The notes below the pieces were generated by a model, which ran no database searches, was not told the DNA's origin, and saw only the letters and a program-made list of their open reading frames with translations. From Anaerostipes amylophilus (GTDB lineage Bacteria; Bacillota; Clostridia; Lachnospirales; Lachnospiraceae), in assembly GCF_025567365.1 (NCBI RefSeq), contig NZ_JAOQJG010000001.1, forward strand, positions 124,001 to 188,000: 64,000 nt of DNA. Direction: 5' to 3'. Position 1 is the stretch's first letter; every line of letters starts with the position of its first letter. The position numbers and the translations under genes are program-made. Below are positions 17,160 through 25,939 of this stretch, piece after piece.

Positions 17160-17447
17160 TTATGCAATTTCACAATGCTGTTCTAAGATTTCTGTAAGTG
17201 CTGCCTGACTGCTTGAGTGGCTTCTGACAACTTCGATATTTTTGTTCTTTGCTTCACTGACTGCACAACGTACCATTTTGTGTGATACCGTATTTGTAAA
17301 TAATACAACAAGATCTGGATTTCCAATTTTTTTATTTAAGCATGATGGCATCTGAGTAAATATTTTTGCCTTGCAGTTATGTTCTTTACAAATTGTACGA
17401 TACTGACGTACCATACGATCATGTCCTCCAATGATCACAATACTCAT
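17160..17447 (-). CDS. DUF2325 family protein
   Basis: 95 residues, Rossmann-like: MSIVIIGGHDRMVRQYRTIC at the start, then PDLVVLFTNTVSHKMVRCA. DUF2325 proteins are small, cytoplasmic and of unknown function, often found near metal or flavodoxin genes. It lies between the feo promoter and the flavodoxin gene. Conserved Cys residues could be metal or redox ligands, but that is a guess. Confidence 0.8.
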   Translation of the reverse strand: MSIVIIGGHDRMVRQYRTICKEHNCKAKIFTQMPSCLNKKIGNPDLVVLFTNTVSHKMVRCAVSEAKNKNIEVVRSHSSSQAALTEILEQHCEIA

Positions 17448-17490
17448 TTTTATATTCCCTCCTTCTAAATAATCTGCTGTTTTTAATACA

Positions 17491-17517
17491 GCCGGACATA
17501 TACTCCATACGTCCGGC
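17491..17517. terminator. GC-rich hairpin between flavodoxin and DUF2325 genes
   Basis: GCCGGAC (17491-17497) and GTCCGGC (17511-17517), extendable by several pairs. The T-run follows on the plus strand (GTGTATTTTTATTC); the minus strand is A-rich there, so its termination strength for the flavodoxin gene is doubtful. Confidence 0.4.
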
Positions 17518-17545
17518 CGTGTATTTTTATTCTTTATTTGTAAAA

Positions 17546-17977
17546 TTAAATTGCTGCCAGCTGTTTACCCATGGCTTTTAATTCGTCCTGAGCATCAGCA
17601 TCTGGAGCTTCCTGGCAGATCGTATCTTCTCCACCGACAACTGTTGCTCCGGCTCCTTCCATCTGCTCTACCCAGTTTCTCATCCATTCTCCGTCTCCCC
17701 ATCCGTAAGATCCGAATAATCCGATTGTTTTTCCTGAAGCGAATCCACAAACTTCTTCAACAAATGGTTCCATTGTTGATTCTTCTAACTGTTCAACTCC
17801 CATAGATGGGCATCCAAGTGCAAATGCGGCTGCATCTTTTAAATCTGCTGCACTAATATCGTCTACAGAAACAACTTTTGCTTCAGCTCCACCTTCTCTG
17901 ATTCCTTCTGCAACATATTCTGCCATCTCTGCTGTATTTCCTGTTCCTGTCCAAAATGCAACGATTACTTCGCTCAT
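17546..17977 (-). CDS. Flavodoxin
   Basis: 143 residues, a short-chain flavodoxin. The FMN phosphate loop is WTGTGNTAEMAEYV (residues 9-22) and the later loops LFGSYGWGDGEWMRNW bind the isoalloxazine ring. Flavodoxins replace ferredoxin when iron is scarce, which fits the feo neighbourhood. Strong AGGAGG site before the ATG. Confidence 0.92.
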   Translation of the reverse strand: MSEVIVAFWTGTGNTAEMAEYVAEGIREGGAEAKVVSVDDISAADLKDAAAFALGCPSMGVEQLEESTMEPFVEEVCGFASGKTIGLFGSYGWGDGEWMRNWVEQMEGAGATVVGGEDTICQEAPDADAQDELKAMGKQLAAI

Positions 17978-18042
17978 GACTTATCCTCCTAATGATCATC
18001 TTTCTTTTTGTTCTTGTTTGAGTGTTTTGGTTTTTATTTTAG

Positions 18043-18654
18043 TTAAGCATACTTCGGTGTCCGATAATCTGTGTACATGTCAACAAGTTCTTTGAAACTT
18101 TTTCCGTATTCCACAAGTTTTACCATTTGGAAACGAACTTTATCATAAACCTCAAAGACCCTCTTTGTCTGGGAAAGGTTATCATAGACTTTCCAGTAAC
18201 TACAATATAAACAATTTTGTCCGTGATTTTTGATAAATCCGATCACATCACATAATGGATATCCGAGAATCAAGCCAAGCTCATGTGGAAAATCCGCCTG
18301 CCCTGCTTTATAAAGCCTGTAACGATTCTTAAGTGTATAAAGGATATTTTGAATCTGAAAGGATGAATAGCCGCAGTGTTTTAAAAATCTTTGATTTTCT
18401 GGATCCATCAGATACTGGTTGACCTGCTGTTCACGATACAGCAGCCAGAGACATTTTCCATTCCCTGAATAGATCAGTCCACATTTGATCTCACTTCCCG
18501 CAAGTGACTGAATCAATTCTTTTGAATCAATATAGTCGAGAGTTACTGCATTGGATGGCTTTAATCCCGCAAGCACAGGTGCACAGTGCATCGCCATCTG
18601 CATCTGCATACATTTTTTCCATTTTACCTGACTTAATTCTACTTGATATCTCAT
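18043..18654 (-). CDS. DUF3793 family protein
   Basis: 203 residues. Conserved features include MHCAPVLAGLKPSN near the start, HELGLILGYPLCDVIGFI near residue 125 and NCLYCSYWKVY near 147. The Cys and His residues suggest a metal or haem-type ligand set, but no function is established. AAGGAGG lies before the ATG. Its promoter carries the same palindrome as feo, so it is probably made under iron limitation with the flavodoxin. Confidence 0.8.
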   Translation of the reverse strand: MRYQVELSQVKWKKCMQMQMAMHCAPVLAGLKPSNAVTLDYIDSKELIQSLAGSEIKCGLIYSGNGKCLWLLYREQQVNQYLMDPENQRFLKHCGYSSFQIQNILYTLKNRYRLYKAGQADFPHELGLILGYPLCDVIGFIKNHGQNCLYCSYWKVYDNLSQTKRVFEVYDKVRFQMVKLVEYGKSFKELVDMYTDYRTPKYA

Positions 18655-18668
18655 CGGTTCCTCCTTGG

Positions 18669-18720
18669 GTTAGTCTTAACTAACTATCTGCATCATACAC
18701 CCTTATGATGCATTTGTCTA
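18669..18720 (-). promoter_or_regulatory. Promoter/operator of the DUF3793-flavodoxin unit
   Basis: TAGACA (18720-18715), 17-base spacer, TATGAT (18697-18692) on the minus strand. The palindrome GTTAG-N6-CTAAC (18669-18684) covers the expected start point. Confidence 0.75.
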
Positions 18721-18733
18721 TAGTAAAAAATGA

Positions 18734-18773
18734 GAAGATTTATCACTACATTCCTTTGTAGTAATTAATCTTC
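18734..18773 (-). terminator. Terminator of the dnaK operon
   Basis: GAAGATT...ACTAC and GTAGT...AATCTTC arms pair with small internal bulges. The minus strand continues TCATTTTTTAC. About 47 bp after the DnaK gene. Confidence 0.8.
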
Positions 18774-18819
18774 CCATCTTTATATTTTTTATTCTGTTTA
18801 TTTTTTATTCTGTTTTGAA

Positions 18820-20553
18820 TTATCCGATCAGTTGATCTAAACGATCATATGCTTCTTTGATCGCTCTTCCTTGTTCTTCTGTAATATTCTGTGGTTTGAT
18901 CCGCTTCATAGAATGTTTCAAGTCGCTGATCGCTGATTTTAATTCTGATTTCTGTTCTCTTGATAATTCTTTTTTATGCTGGGCTAAATATGCTTCTCCT
19001 TTGTACAACATATTTTGCCCTTCATTATAACTTTCGATCGCGTCACGTTTTTCCTGGTCTTCTGATTCATACGCTTTTGCATCTTCCATAGCTCGTTCAA
19101 TATCTTTATTAGACATATTAGAACTTGCTGTGATCGTGATCGATTGTTCTTTACCTGTTGCAAGATCTTTCGCTGATACATTCAGAATTCCGTTTACGTC
19201 AATATCAAATGTTACTTCAATCTGTGGAACTCCTCGCATGGCTCTCTTGATTCCTTTTAATTTAAAGGTTCCAAGTACCTGATTATCTCTTGCCATGGCA
19301 CGTTCTCCCTGCAAAACCTTAATTTCTACAGTTGTCTGAAAGTTCATTGCTGTTGTAAATATCTGGCTGTATCTTGTCGGGATCGTAGAATTTCGCTCGA
19401 TCAGTCTTGTAGCAACTCCACCTGCTGTCTCTATGGATAAAGAAAGTGGTGTGACATCCATTAATAAGATTTCATTTAATCCAGCTTCTCCTGCGATCTT
19501 TCCACCCTGGATCGCTGCTCCTAAGGCTACGCACTCATCTGGATTCATGTTCTTGCTCGGCTCTTTTCCAGTTAGCTGTCTGACTTTCTCAGATACTGCT
19601 GGCATTCTTGTTGAGCCACCAACTAAAAGCACCATATGCAGCTCATTTGTACTGATTCCTGCATCCGATAATGCCTGATGAACTGGCCCTGCTGTCTGTT
19701 CGATCAGATCTGCTGTCAACTCTTCAAATTTAGCACGTGTTAACGTAATATCCATATGTTTTGGGCCATCATTGCCTACAGCGATAAATGGAAGGTTTAC
19801 CTGTACTGTCATAGAAGATGAAAGTTCTTTTTTGGCCTTCTCTGCTTCTTCTTTGACTCTTTGCATTGCTGTCTGATCTTTGGACAGATCGATTCCTTCT
19901 GTTTTCTTAAATTCCCCGATCAGATAATTCATCACTCTCTGGTCAAAATCATCTCCACCCAGATGATTATTTCCTGCGGTTGCCAATACTTCAACTACAC
20001 CGTCTCCGATTTCGATCACTGATACGTCAAACGTTCCTCCACCCAGGTCATAAACCATGATCTTTTGGGATACAGATTTATCAAGGCCATAGGCTAATGC
20101 TGCAGATGTTGGTTCATTAATAATACGTTCTACCTGAAGTCCCGCGATCTTTCCAGCATTCTTAGTTGCCTGTCTTTGTGCATCACTAAAATAAGCCGGA
20201 ACTGTGATCACAGCTTTTGTTACTTCTTCCCCTAAATAGCTTTCTGCATCTTTCTTAAGCTTTGTTAATATCATTGCTGAAATCTCTTCTGGCGTATATT
20301 TCTTTCCATCGATCTTCACCTTTCGGTCAGTTCCCATCTGACGTTTTACAGATGCTACCGTGCGGCTTACATTGGTTACTGCCTGGCGTTTAGCTGGATC
20401 TCCGACTAAACGTTCTCCATTCTTTGAAAATGCAACGATCGATGGAGTTGTTCTTCCACCTTCTGCATTCGGAATAACAACTGGTACGCCGCCTTCCATT
20501 ACGGCAACACAGGAGTTTGTTGTTCCTAAATCTATTCCGATAATCTTACTCAT
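18820..20553 (-). CDS. DnaK-family Hsp70 chaperone (short paralog)
   Basis: 577 residues. Nucleotide-binding domain motifs are intact: GIDLGTTNSCVAV, DLGGGTFDVSVIE and LLVGGSTRMPAVSEK. The substrate-binding domain has the linker region LLMDVTPLSLSIETAGG. The lid is short and the acidic C-terminal tail of housekeeping DnaK is missing. It is not in a grpE-dnaK-dnaJ operon but behind its own J protein, so it is likely a second, dedicated Hsp70. Confidence 0.88.
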   Translation of the reverse strand: MSKIIGIDLGTTNSCVAVMEGGVPVVIPNAEGGRTTPSIVAFSKNGERLVGDPAKRQAVTNVSRTVASVKRQMGTDRKVKIDGKKYTPEEISAMILTKLKKDAESYLGEEVTKAVITVPAYFSDAQRQATKNAGKIAGLQVERIINEPTSAALAYGLDKSVSQKIMVYDLGGGTFDVSVIEIGDGVVEVLATAGNNHLGGDDFDQRVMNYLIGEFKKTEGIDLSKDQTAMQRVKEEAEKAKKELSSSMTVQVNLPFIAVGNDGPKHMDITLTRAKFEELTADLIEQTAGPVHQALSDAGISTNELHMVLLVGGSTRMPAVSEKVRQLTGKEPSKNMNPDECVALGAAIQGGKIAGEAGLNEILLMDVTPLSLSIETAGGVATRLIERNSTIPTRYSQIFTTAMNFQTTVEIKVLQGERAMARDNQVLGTFKLKGIKRAMRGVPQIEVTFDIDVNGILNVSAKDLATGKEQSITITASSNMSNKDIERAMEDAKAYESEDQEKRDAIESYNEGQNMLYKGEAYLAQHKKELSREQKSELKSAISDLKHSMKRIKPQNITEEQGRAIKEAYDRLDQLIG

Positions 20554-20602
20554 TGTTTCTTTCCTCCTAATTTATGCTGATCTATTTATCGGTCTATAAG
20601 GA

Positions 20603-21349
20603 TCAGCACCAGTATCTGCCACCAAAACAACAGTTACACATCAGATTCAGCATACAGATCTTCATACACCAGTCTCCACCTGTAGAGTATGGATTCTGAT
20701 AGGTGCTTTGTCGCTGCTGATACCAGGAACCATTTCCTTCTAACTGATTTAATAACATCTGATATTCATAGTTGTTTGGTTCCATGGAGACTGCCTGTCT
20801 GGCATGTTCCATGGCAGTCACGTTATTTCCAAGCCCTTGGTTTGCTGCTGCACTGTAATAATACCATCTGGCATTTCTTCTTGCTGGTTCCATTCCATCT
20901 AAGACATTTCTTGCCTCTTGATAATATCCATTCCTTACATAGTTACCTGCTGCTCTTAAATGAGTATCTTTTTCATATCCGGTTGTTGACTGTTGCTGCT
21001 GCCCACCGCCATTTGTATAATATCCACCAAAATTGCCAAAAATATCTTCAAATGGGTTCCATTCTCCATAAGGATTTCCCTGTTGGTTTCCATATGGATT
21101 TCCCTGACTTTGATAGCCACCACTCTGACCTTGATAACCTCCATAAGAACTCTGGCTGTATCCGCTTGTTTTTTCTTTCATTACCTGCTGATACGCCTGC
21201 TGGATCTGTTTAAATTTCTCTTCTGCCGCTTTGGGATTATCAAGATTTGCATCTGGATGATATTTCCTACTCAGCCTTTTATATGCTTTTTTTATTTCTT
21301 CTTCCGAAGCACCTCTTTGCACTCCTAGAATTTCATATGGATCAGACAT
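20603..21349 (-). CDS. J-domain protein with TPR-like region and Cys-rich tail
   Basis: 248 residues from ATG at 21349; the 8-bp overlap with the DUF5685 stop and AAAAGGAAG support this start. The J domain is at residues 1-70, with the essential HPD in YHPDANLDNP. A Gly/Gln/Tyr-rich low-complexity stretch follows, then a helical TPR-like part (ARWYYYSAAANQGLGN). The last 21 residues hold six cysteines (CMKICMLNLMCNCCFGG). J proteins stimulate Hsp70 ATPase; the partner is surely the adjacent DnaK. Confidence 0.88.
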   Translation of the reverse strand: MSDPYEILGVQRGASEEEIKKAYKRLSRKYHPDANLDNPKAAEEKFKQIQQAYQQVMKEKTSGYSQSSYGGYQGQSGGYQSQGNPYGNQQGNPYGEWNPFEDIFGNFGGYYTNGGGQQQQSTTGYEKDTHLRAAGNYVRNGYYQEARNVLDGMEPARRNARWYYYSAAANQGLGNNVTAMEHARQAVSMEPNNYEYQMLLNQLEGNGSWYQQRQSTYQNPYSTGGDWCMKICMLNLMCNCCFGGRYWC

Positions 21350-22187
21350 TGTTTTCTTCCTTTTCTTTTTCTCTTTTCTCTCGCACCTGTTCGTATCGGT
21401 ACCATACTCCGGAATATAAGACATTTCTTAAAATATCAATATCATCGATCAATGGTAGTTGTTCAAATGTCTTAGAACATTCTGCCATCATCATTGTCAG
21501 AATCTTATGGATGATATCTTCAAATTCCGGTTTCTTATATAATTGTTTCAGTGGATTGTAATTGTGATTCTTAAGATCATCTTCAATATCTTCGTATGCA
21601 TCCATCAGATAAATAAATTTGCCAAGGAAAAATCCAAATCTTGACAATAATTCTTTCCATTCATCATCTTGATACAGCATGATCTCTGCCATGATCTGTC
21701 CAAACATTCCAGACATCTGATCGATATCCTGATTATCTTTTTGTTCCTCTTTTGAAAGTTCATCTAACAAATGACTGATCTTTTTCCACTTTTCTCTATA
21801 AAAATTTCTGGAAAATCCACTCTTGTGATATAAGATCTTCTCTAGTACAAGTTGTTTTAACTTACGGTCATCATTCCAATCATCTTTACATTTGTAATAA
21901 GTCAGAAGAATATTCATATGTGCAACATAATCAGTAATATCATTGACTCTTGTATCATGTTTCTGAAATGGATGTGTGATGCAACGTTCCTTGCTTCTTG
22001 TCGTTTCTGGTTCATAAAGACTTGTTAATACCATCAAAACAAAAGTCATATCATAAGATAATGTGATCTGGCCAAACTTTCCATAATGTTGTTTTAGTTT
22101 CTTGCACAAACCACAGTAATATCCGTGATAAACATCAAATTCACGAAATTTCATCTCTGGTTTATTGACAATGATATAGCCAAACAT
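21342..22187 (-). CDS. DUF5685 family protein
   Basis: 281 residues, starting MFGYIIVNKPEMKFREFDVY and followed by YYCGLCKKLKQ. It is mainly helical, with an Asp-rich LMDAYEDIEDDLKNHNYNP near residue 195 that recalls the aspartate motif of squalene/phytoene synthase folds. No reaction is established. It is second in the operon, one base after the zinc-ribbon gene, and overlaps the J-protein gene. Confidence 0.8.
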   Translation of the reverse strand: MFGYIIVNKPEMKFREFDVYHGYYCGLCKKLKQHYGKFGQITLSYDMTFVLMVLTSLYEPETTRSKERCITHPFQKHDTRVNDITDYVAHMNILLTYYKCKDDWNDDRKLKQLVLEKILYHKSGFSRNFYREKWKKISHLLDELSKEEQKDNQDIDQMSGMFGQIMAEIMLYQDDEWKELLSRFGFFLGKFIYLMDAYEDIEDDLKNHNYNPLKQLYKKPEFEDIIHKILTMMMAECSKTFEQLPLIDDIDILRNVLYSGVWYRYEQVREKREKEKEENNV

Positions 22188-22188
22188 C

Positions 22189-22614
22189 TTAACTCCTCTT
22201 TATAAATGTTGTACGACACTTTGGACAACGCACTTCAATCTTTCCTTTTCCTCTAGGAATCCTGATCTTCTGTCCACATCCTGGGCACTTGTAGATATGA
22301 TAATTCTTCATCTGCTGTGCATTATATTTTCTGTTACTCCAGAAACCACGCATATTAGATGTCTTGTTTAAAAACCATCGATTTTCTTCAGATCGCTTAT
22401 AAATATTTCTGGAAAACATTCTGATATAGCAATAGATCAATAATGCTAATGCGATCCAATAAAAAATACGGCTTAATGAAACAACGCCGCCAAATACGAT
22501 TCTTCCTGTAAATAGTGATAGTACGAATGCTGCTAAAATGATCTTCATCAAAAAGCGGTTCAGATCGTCATTTCCGTATCTTCCCTGCATAAACTGATTT
22601 AATTTATCTCTCAT
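22189..22614 (-). CDS. Zinc-ribbon membrane protein
   Basis: 141 residues. Two membrane helices (about residues 22-40 and 45-65) are followed by a basic linker and a C-terminal zinc ribbon: CPGCGQKIRIPRGKGK then RCPKCRTTF. First gene of the four-gene chaperone operon. The ribbon faces the cytoplasm by the positive-inside rule. Function unknown. Confidence 0.75.
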   Translation of the reverse strand: MRDKLNQFMQGRYGNDDLNRFLMKIILAAFVLSLFTGRIVFGGVVSLSRIFYWIALALLIYCYIRMFSRNIYKRSEENRWFLNKTSNMRGFWSNRKYNAQQMKNYHIYKCPGCGQKIRIPRGKGKIEVRCPKCRTTFIKRS

Positions 22615-22754
22615 AGACGTTCTCCTTCTTTGATATCTGTTCTATTATAGATATCACATTTAAGTATAATGGTAATTATACGCAAACCACGTGAGAATAG
22701 CAATGAAATAGTTGTAAAGAAATTATAAAATAAAATTTATAATTGGAGTGAATG

Positions 22755-22776
22755 CCTGCAGTGATCTCACTGCAGG
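22755..22776. other. Perfect hairpin at the 3' end of the PBP gene
   Basis: CCTGCAGTGA and TCACTGCAGG (10-base arms, 2-base loop) include the PBP stop codon. No T-run follows directly, so it may protect the mRNA end or be a weak terminator. Confidence 0.4.
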
Positions 22777-24713
22777 TATTCTTCTAGGATCTTCTTTGTT
22801 TTATTGACCACATATCCACTTCCGCCTCGTTTTTTTACATCTTCTGTCATGGATACCAGTTCCAGGGATTCTTTATATTCTGTCTTTGGCATGATCGTTA
22901 CAAACCATCCAAGTTCTGTTCCCTTCGTGTCTGTCTGCGACTGCTTGATCTCTGCAGTTCCGGTCTTACCTTTTAGATCAATACCATCGATCTGTGCAGC
23001 ATGTCCCGTTCCATTTGGATTGCTGATCACTTGTTTCATTGCATCATTGACTGTTTTTACTGCATCATTTGAAAATACATGTTCTCTTAATACTTGCTTT
23101 TTACTGCCTTTTTGTTTGATCAGATATGGATTTAGCATATTTCCTTTATTTGAAAATGCTGTATAGATCGTTGCCATATGTACTGGATTGACCATCATCT
23201 CTCCCTGCCCATATCCACTGTCTGCCAGCTGGATCTCTGACGTAAATCCTTCACTTCCATAAGATGATGCTGTTAGTCCGAATGTAAAATCCAAGTTTTT
23301 TCCAAACAAAAGATTATCAAACTGGTCTTTTAAAGTGTCTTTTCCAATCTTTAATGCTGCTTTCGCAAAATAAATATTGTCTGAATAGATCAACGCATTC
23401 CTTACATTGTGCCCACTATAGTCGTGCAAAGTCGTCACATAATATCCACCCCAGCTTTTATTCTTCTGCCAGCGTTTTCCACTATTGCCAAAGTCATCGG
23501 ATGCACTGAATTTATTCTGGCTTAATCCTATCGCTGCAATGATCGGTTTTAAAGATGACCCTGGGGCAAAGATTCCTTTGAAACGATTCTGCATAGGGTG
23601 TCTTGGATCATTATTGATCTTATTCCATTTCTCCGGTGTCATTCCAAGGATAAATGCCTGCGCATCATAAGAAGGCGTGCTTACCAATGCTTTCACTTCT
23701 CCCGTTGTCGGATTCATTGCTACATGTGCACTCTTATCCTTTTTATATTGTTCATAAATGGATTTCTGAAGCTTACTGTCGATCGTTGTATTTAAACTTT
23801 GTCCATCAATCTGAGCTTTCACTGCCAGTAACTGCTTTTTCTGTCCATTGGCATCTACTATATATATCTCTAAACCATCTGTTCCACTGAGCTGCTTATT
23901 ATAAAGCTTTTCAAGTCCTGCTTTTCCTTCCCCATTCTGCAGATATCCTACCAGATGGGCTGCGGATTCACCTAATGGATAGATTCTTCCTGTCTCTGTC
24001 GATATAATGATTCCTTTGACATCTAACAGATCACTGGAATATTCTTTTAATTTTACCAATGGAACAAAAGAATCTTTTGTTACCCATTTTTGTTCCAGCT
24101 TTTTTTGAATTTCTTCTTTGGAAATTCCAAGTTTCTTCGAAGCAAGTTTTACAGAATCAGAATCCATTTTTTTTGGCACAAACCCTACTGAATAGATCTT
24201 TCCCTGTATAGCAAGTGCATTCCCACTAGCATCTTTTATCGTTCCTCGTTTCGCATGTAGCGTCTTGACCCTTACTTTATCTTCCGCACCAAGTTGTGGA
24301 AAGATGACAGAATCATCCCATTCCATACGGTATCTTCTTCTTTCTTTTACAAAGATTGTTTTGTTATTATAAGATATAACTCCCGCATTTGTCCTCATTT
24401 TGACACGATAAGTAACGGTTGTTTCTCTCTTCTTGGACGTTACCACTGCTTCAAGTGTTTTCATTCCAATACCCTGATATATATTTTTATTCCTTTTTAT
24501 AAATTCTTTCTTTGAAATTCCTTTTTGACTGTCTTTATCCAGAAGATCATACATCTTATCATATTCTCCATCTTCTGCATACGACATATATTTTAATAAA
24601 GTTTCTCCTGGATTCATTGCGATATTATTCTTATAAAATAATACAGCCCCCGCCCCAGCGAGCACTAGTGCAAATCCAATTGCTATATTTTTTACTATAT
24701 TTTTACCATTCAT
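22767..24713 (-). CDS. MecA-type class B penicillin-binding protein
   Basis: 648 residues from ATG at 24713 (GGAG 11 bases upstream). A membrane anchor (about residues 5-23) is followed by an NTF2-like MecA N-terminal domain, a PBP dimerisation domain (GRIYPLGESAAHLVGYLQNG) and a transpeptidase domain. Active-site motifs are SSLK in FAPGSSLKP, SDN in LIYSDNIYF and KTG in LKGKTGTAE. It cross-links peptidoglycan. Same architecture as Staphylococcus PBP2a and Bacillus PbpC; resistance cannot be inferred from architecture alone. Overlaps the hydrolase gene by 11 bp. Confidence 0.9.
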   Translation of the reverse strand: MNGKNIVKNIAIGFALVLAGAGAVLFYKNNIAMNPGETLLKYMSYAEDGEYDKMYDLLDKDSQKGISKKEFIKRNKNIYQGIGMKTLEAVVTSKKRETTVTYRVKMRTNAGVISYNNKTIFVKERRRYRMEWDDSVIFPQLGAEDKVRVKTLHAKRGTIKDASGNALAIQGKIYSVGFVPKKMDSDSVKLASKKLGISKEEIQKKLEQKWVTKDSFVPLVKLKEYSSDLLDVKGIIISTETGRIYPLGESAAHLVGYLQNGEGKAGLEKLYNKQLSGTDGLEIYIVDANGQKKQLLAVKAQIDGQSLNTTIDSKLQKSIYEQYKKDKSAHVAMNPTTGEVKALVSTPSYDAQAFILGMTPEKWNKINNDPRHPMQNRFKGIFAPGSSLKPIIAAIGLSQNKFSASDDFGNSGKRWQKNKSWGGYYVTTLHDYSGHNVRNALIYSDNIYFAKAALKIGKDTLKDQFDNLLFGKNLDFTFGLTASSYGSEGFTSEIQLADSGYGQGEMMVNPVHMATIYTAFSNKGNMLNPYLIKQKGSKKQVLREHVFSNDAVKTVNDAMKQVISNPNGTGHAAQIDGIDLKGKTGTAEIKQSQTDTKGTELGWFVTIMPKTEYKESLELVSMTEDVKKRGGSGYVVNKTKKILEEYLQ

Positions 24714-25500
24714 ATAGGTCCCGTCTCCTGTTTTCAAATACAGGATTTGCCTTTCTTACTATCTTGATCTGTTCTAGATCAATTGCAGCAAAAAGAAGTT
24801 CTTCTCGTTCCACTCCTTGATACAACCGATCACCATCTGGCCCAAATCCGGTGCTTCTTCCCATATAATGTTTTTCACTGTAATGGCAGCATCCAAGTAC
24901 ATACATTTCATTTTCAATAGCTCTTGCACGAAGAAGACTTTCCCATTGTATAAATTTATTCTCTCCCTTTACCCATGCTGATGGATAGATCATGACCTGT
25001 GTTCCTTTTAGTGCTTCATATCTTGCTGCTTCTGGAAATCTAAGATCATAACAGATTCCAAGTCCGAGCATGCCAATTGGTGTCTGTACTGGTTCAAAGA
25101 ATCGATCTCCTTCTATTGTATCTCTCGATTCTTGCCACTTATATGCATTAAACAAATGTGTCTTATGATAATGTGCGATCAATTGTCCATTCTCATTGAT
25201 CACTGCCATCGTATTATAATTCTTTGTTTCATCCACAGTTTTTTCATTCATTCCAAAAATGATCCACATCTTATATTCTTTCGCGAAAACTTTCATCTGT
25301 GATACAAAATCTCCGTGGAGTGTCTGTGCCTTTTCTATATATTTATGGTCCGCATCCGGATAATAATTCATAAAATATTCTGGAAATACGATCATTTTTG
25401 CTTTTTCTGCTTTGGCTCTCTTTATAAATTGTTCTGCTTTTCGAAGATTTTCACTCCAGTTTCCTGAAGATGTTGTCTGTGCGATTGCAATTTTCTCCAT
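24703..25500 (-). CDS. Carbon-nitrogen hydrolase (nitrilase superfamily)
   Basis: 265 residues, one nitrilase-fold domain with the complete catalytic set: Glu in VFPEYFM (residue ~42), Lys in YHKTHLF (~113) and Cys in GICYDLRFPE (~148). Members hydrolyse small amides such as 2-oxoglutaramate or deaminated glutathione (Nit1/Nit2/YafV-like). The exact substrate cannot be read from sequence. Confidence 0.88.
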   Translation of the reverse strand: MEKIAIAQTTSSGNWSENLRKAEQFIKRAKAEKAKMIVFPEYFMNYYPDADHKYIEKAQTLHGDFVSQMKVFAKEYKMWIIFGMNEKTVDETKNYNTMAVINENGQLIAHYHKTHLFNAYKWQESRDTIEGDRFFEPVQTPIGMLGLGICYDLRFPEAARYEALKGTQVMIYPSAWVKGENKFIQWESLLRARAIENEMYVLGCCHYSEKHYMGRSTGFGPDGDRLYQGVEREELLFAAIDLEQIKIVRKANPVFENRRRDLYEW

Positions 25501-25625
25501 AATGATCGATCCCCTTTCCAGTCTTTAGGATACCATATTTCGTGCTTTTTTTGTACTTTTAATCACTTTGTTTAAATTACTTTAAAGATTTTATAAAATT
25601 TTTTTAAAAAAAATGAAAATAATGC

Positions 25626-25654
25626 TTGCATTTCTTAAAACATTCGTATATAAT
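25626..25654 (+). promoter_or_regulatory. Promoter of tRNA-Lys
   Basis: TTGCAT (25626-25631), 17-base spacer, TATAAT (25649-25654), 43 bp before the tRNA. Confidence 0.75.
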
Positions 25655-25697
25655 AAATCTTGCGTTAAGGAAGCGCAGTAAAAACTTCATAAGATAT

Positions 25698-25770
25698 GCG
25701 TGATTAGCTCAGTTGGTAGAGCACCTGACTCTTAATCAGGGTGTCGAGGGTTCGAACCCCTCATCGCGTA
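25698..25770 (+). tRNA. tRNA-Lys (anticodon CTT)
   Basis: 73 bases fold as a full cloverleaf. Acceptor arms GCGTGAT and ATCGCGT pair with two G-T wobbles. The D-arm is AGCTCAGTTGGTAGAGC, the anticodon stem CCTGA/TCAGG has loop CTCTTAA (anticodon CTT), and the T-arm is GAGGG-TTCGAAC-CCCTC. No CCA is encoded. Confidence 0.95.
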
Positions 25771-25939
25771 CTAAAGCACTGTTTTTGGTTGATATAGGTA
25801 GCCGGGGATGGTGTTTTTCTTTATGTAAATCTTTTCTTGTAACTATTCTAAGAAACGTCTATAATAAATACTACTACCCTATAAATATTACAACGCACAT
25901 TTTGAATATATTGTATTTTACAATCTTAAGGAGCAGCTA

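Noticed and set aside
17491..17517. Hairpin as a definite flavodoxin terminator
   Set aside because: The T-run lies on the other strand; kept only as a low-confidence feature.
22767..24713. MecA-type PBP as evidence for beta-lactam resistance
   Set aside because: The architecture is common in Firmicutes with no resistance; the active site alone does not show low affinity.
24703..24737. Longer PBP start upstream of 24713
   Set aside because: It would use a TTG without a proper site; ATG 24713 has GGAG and gives a normal membrane anchor.
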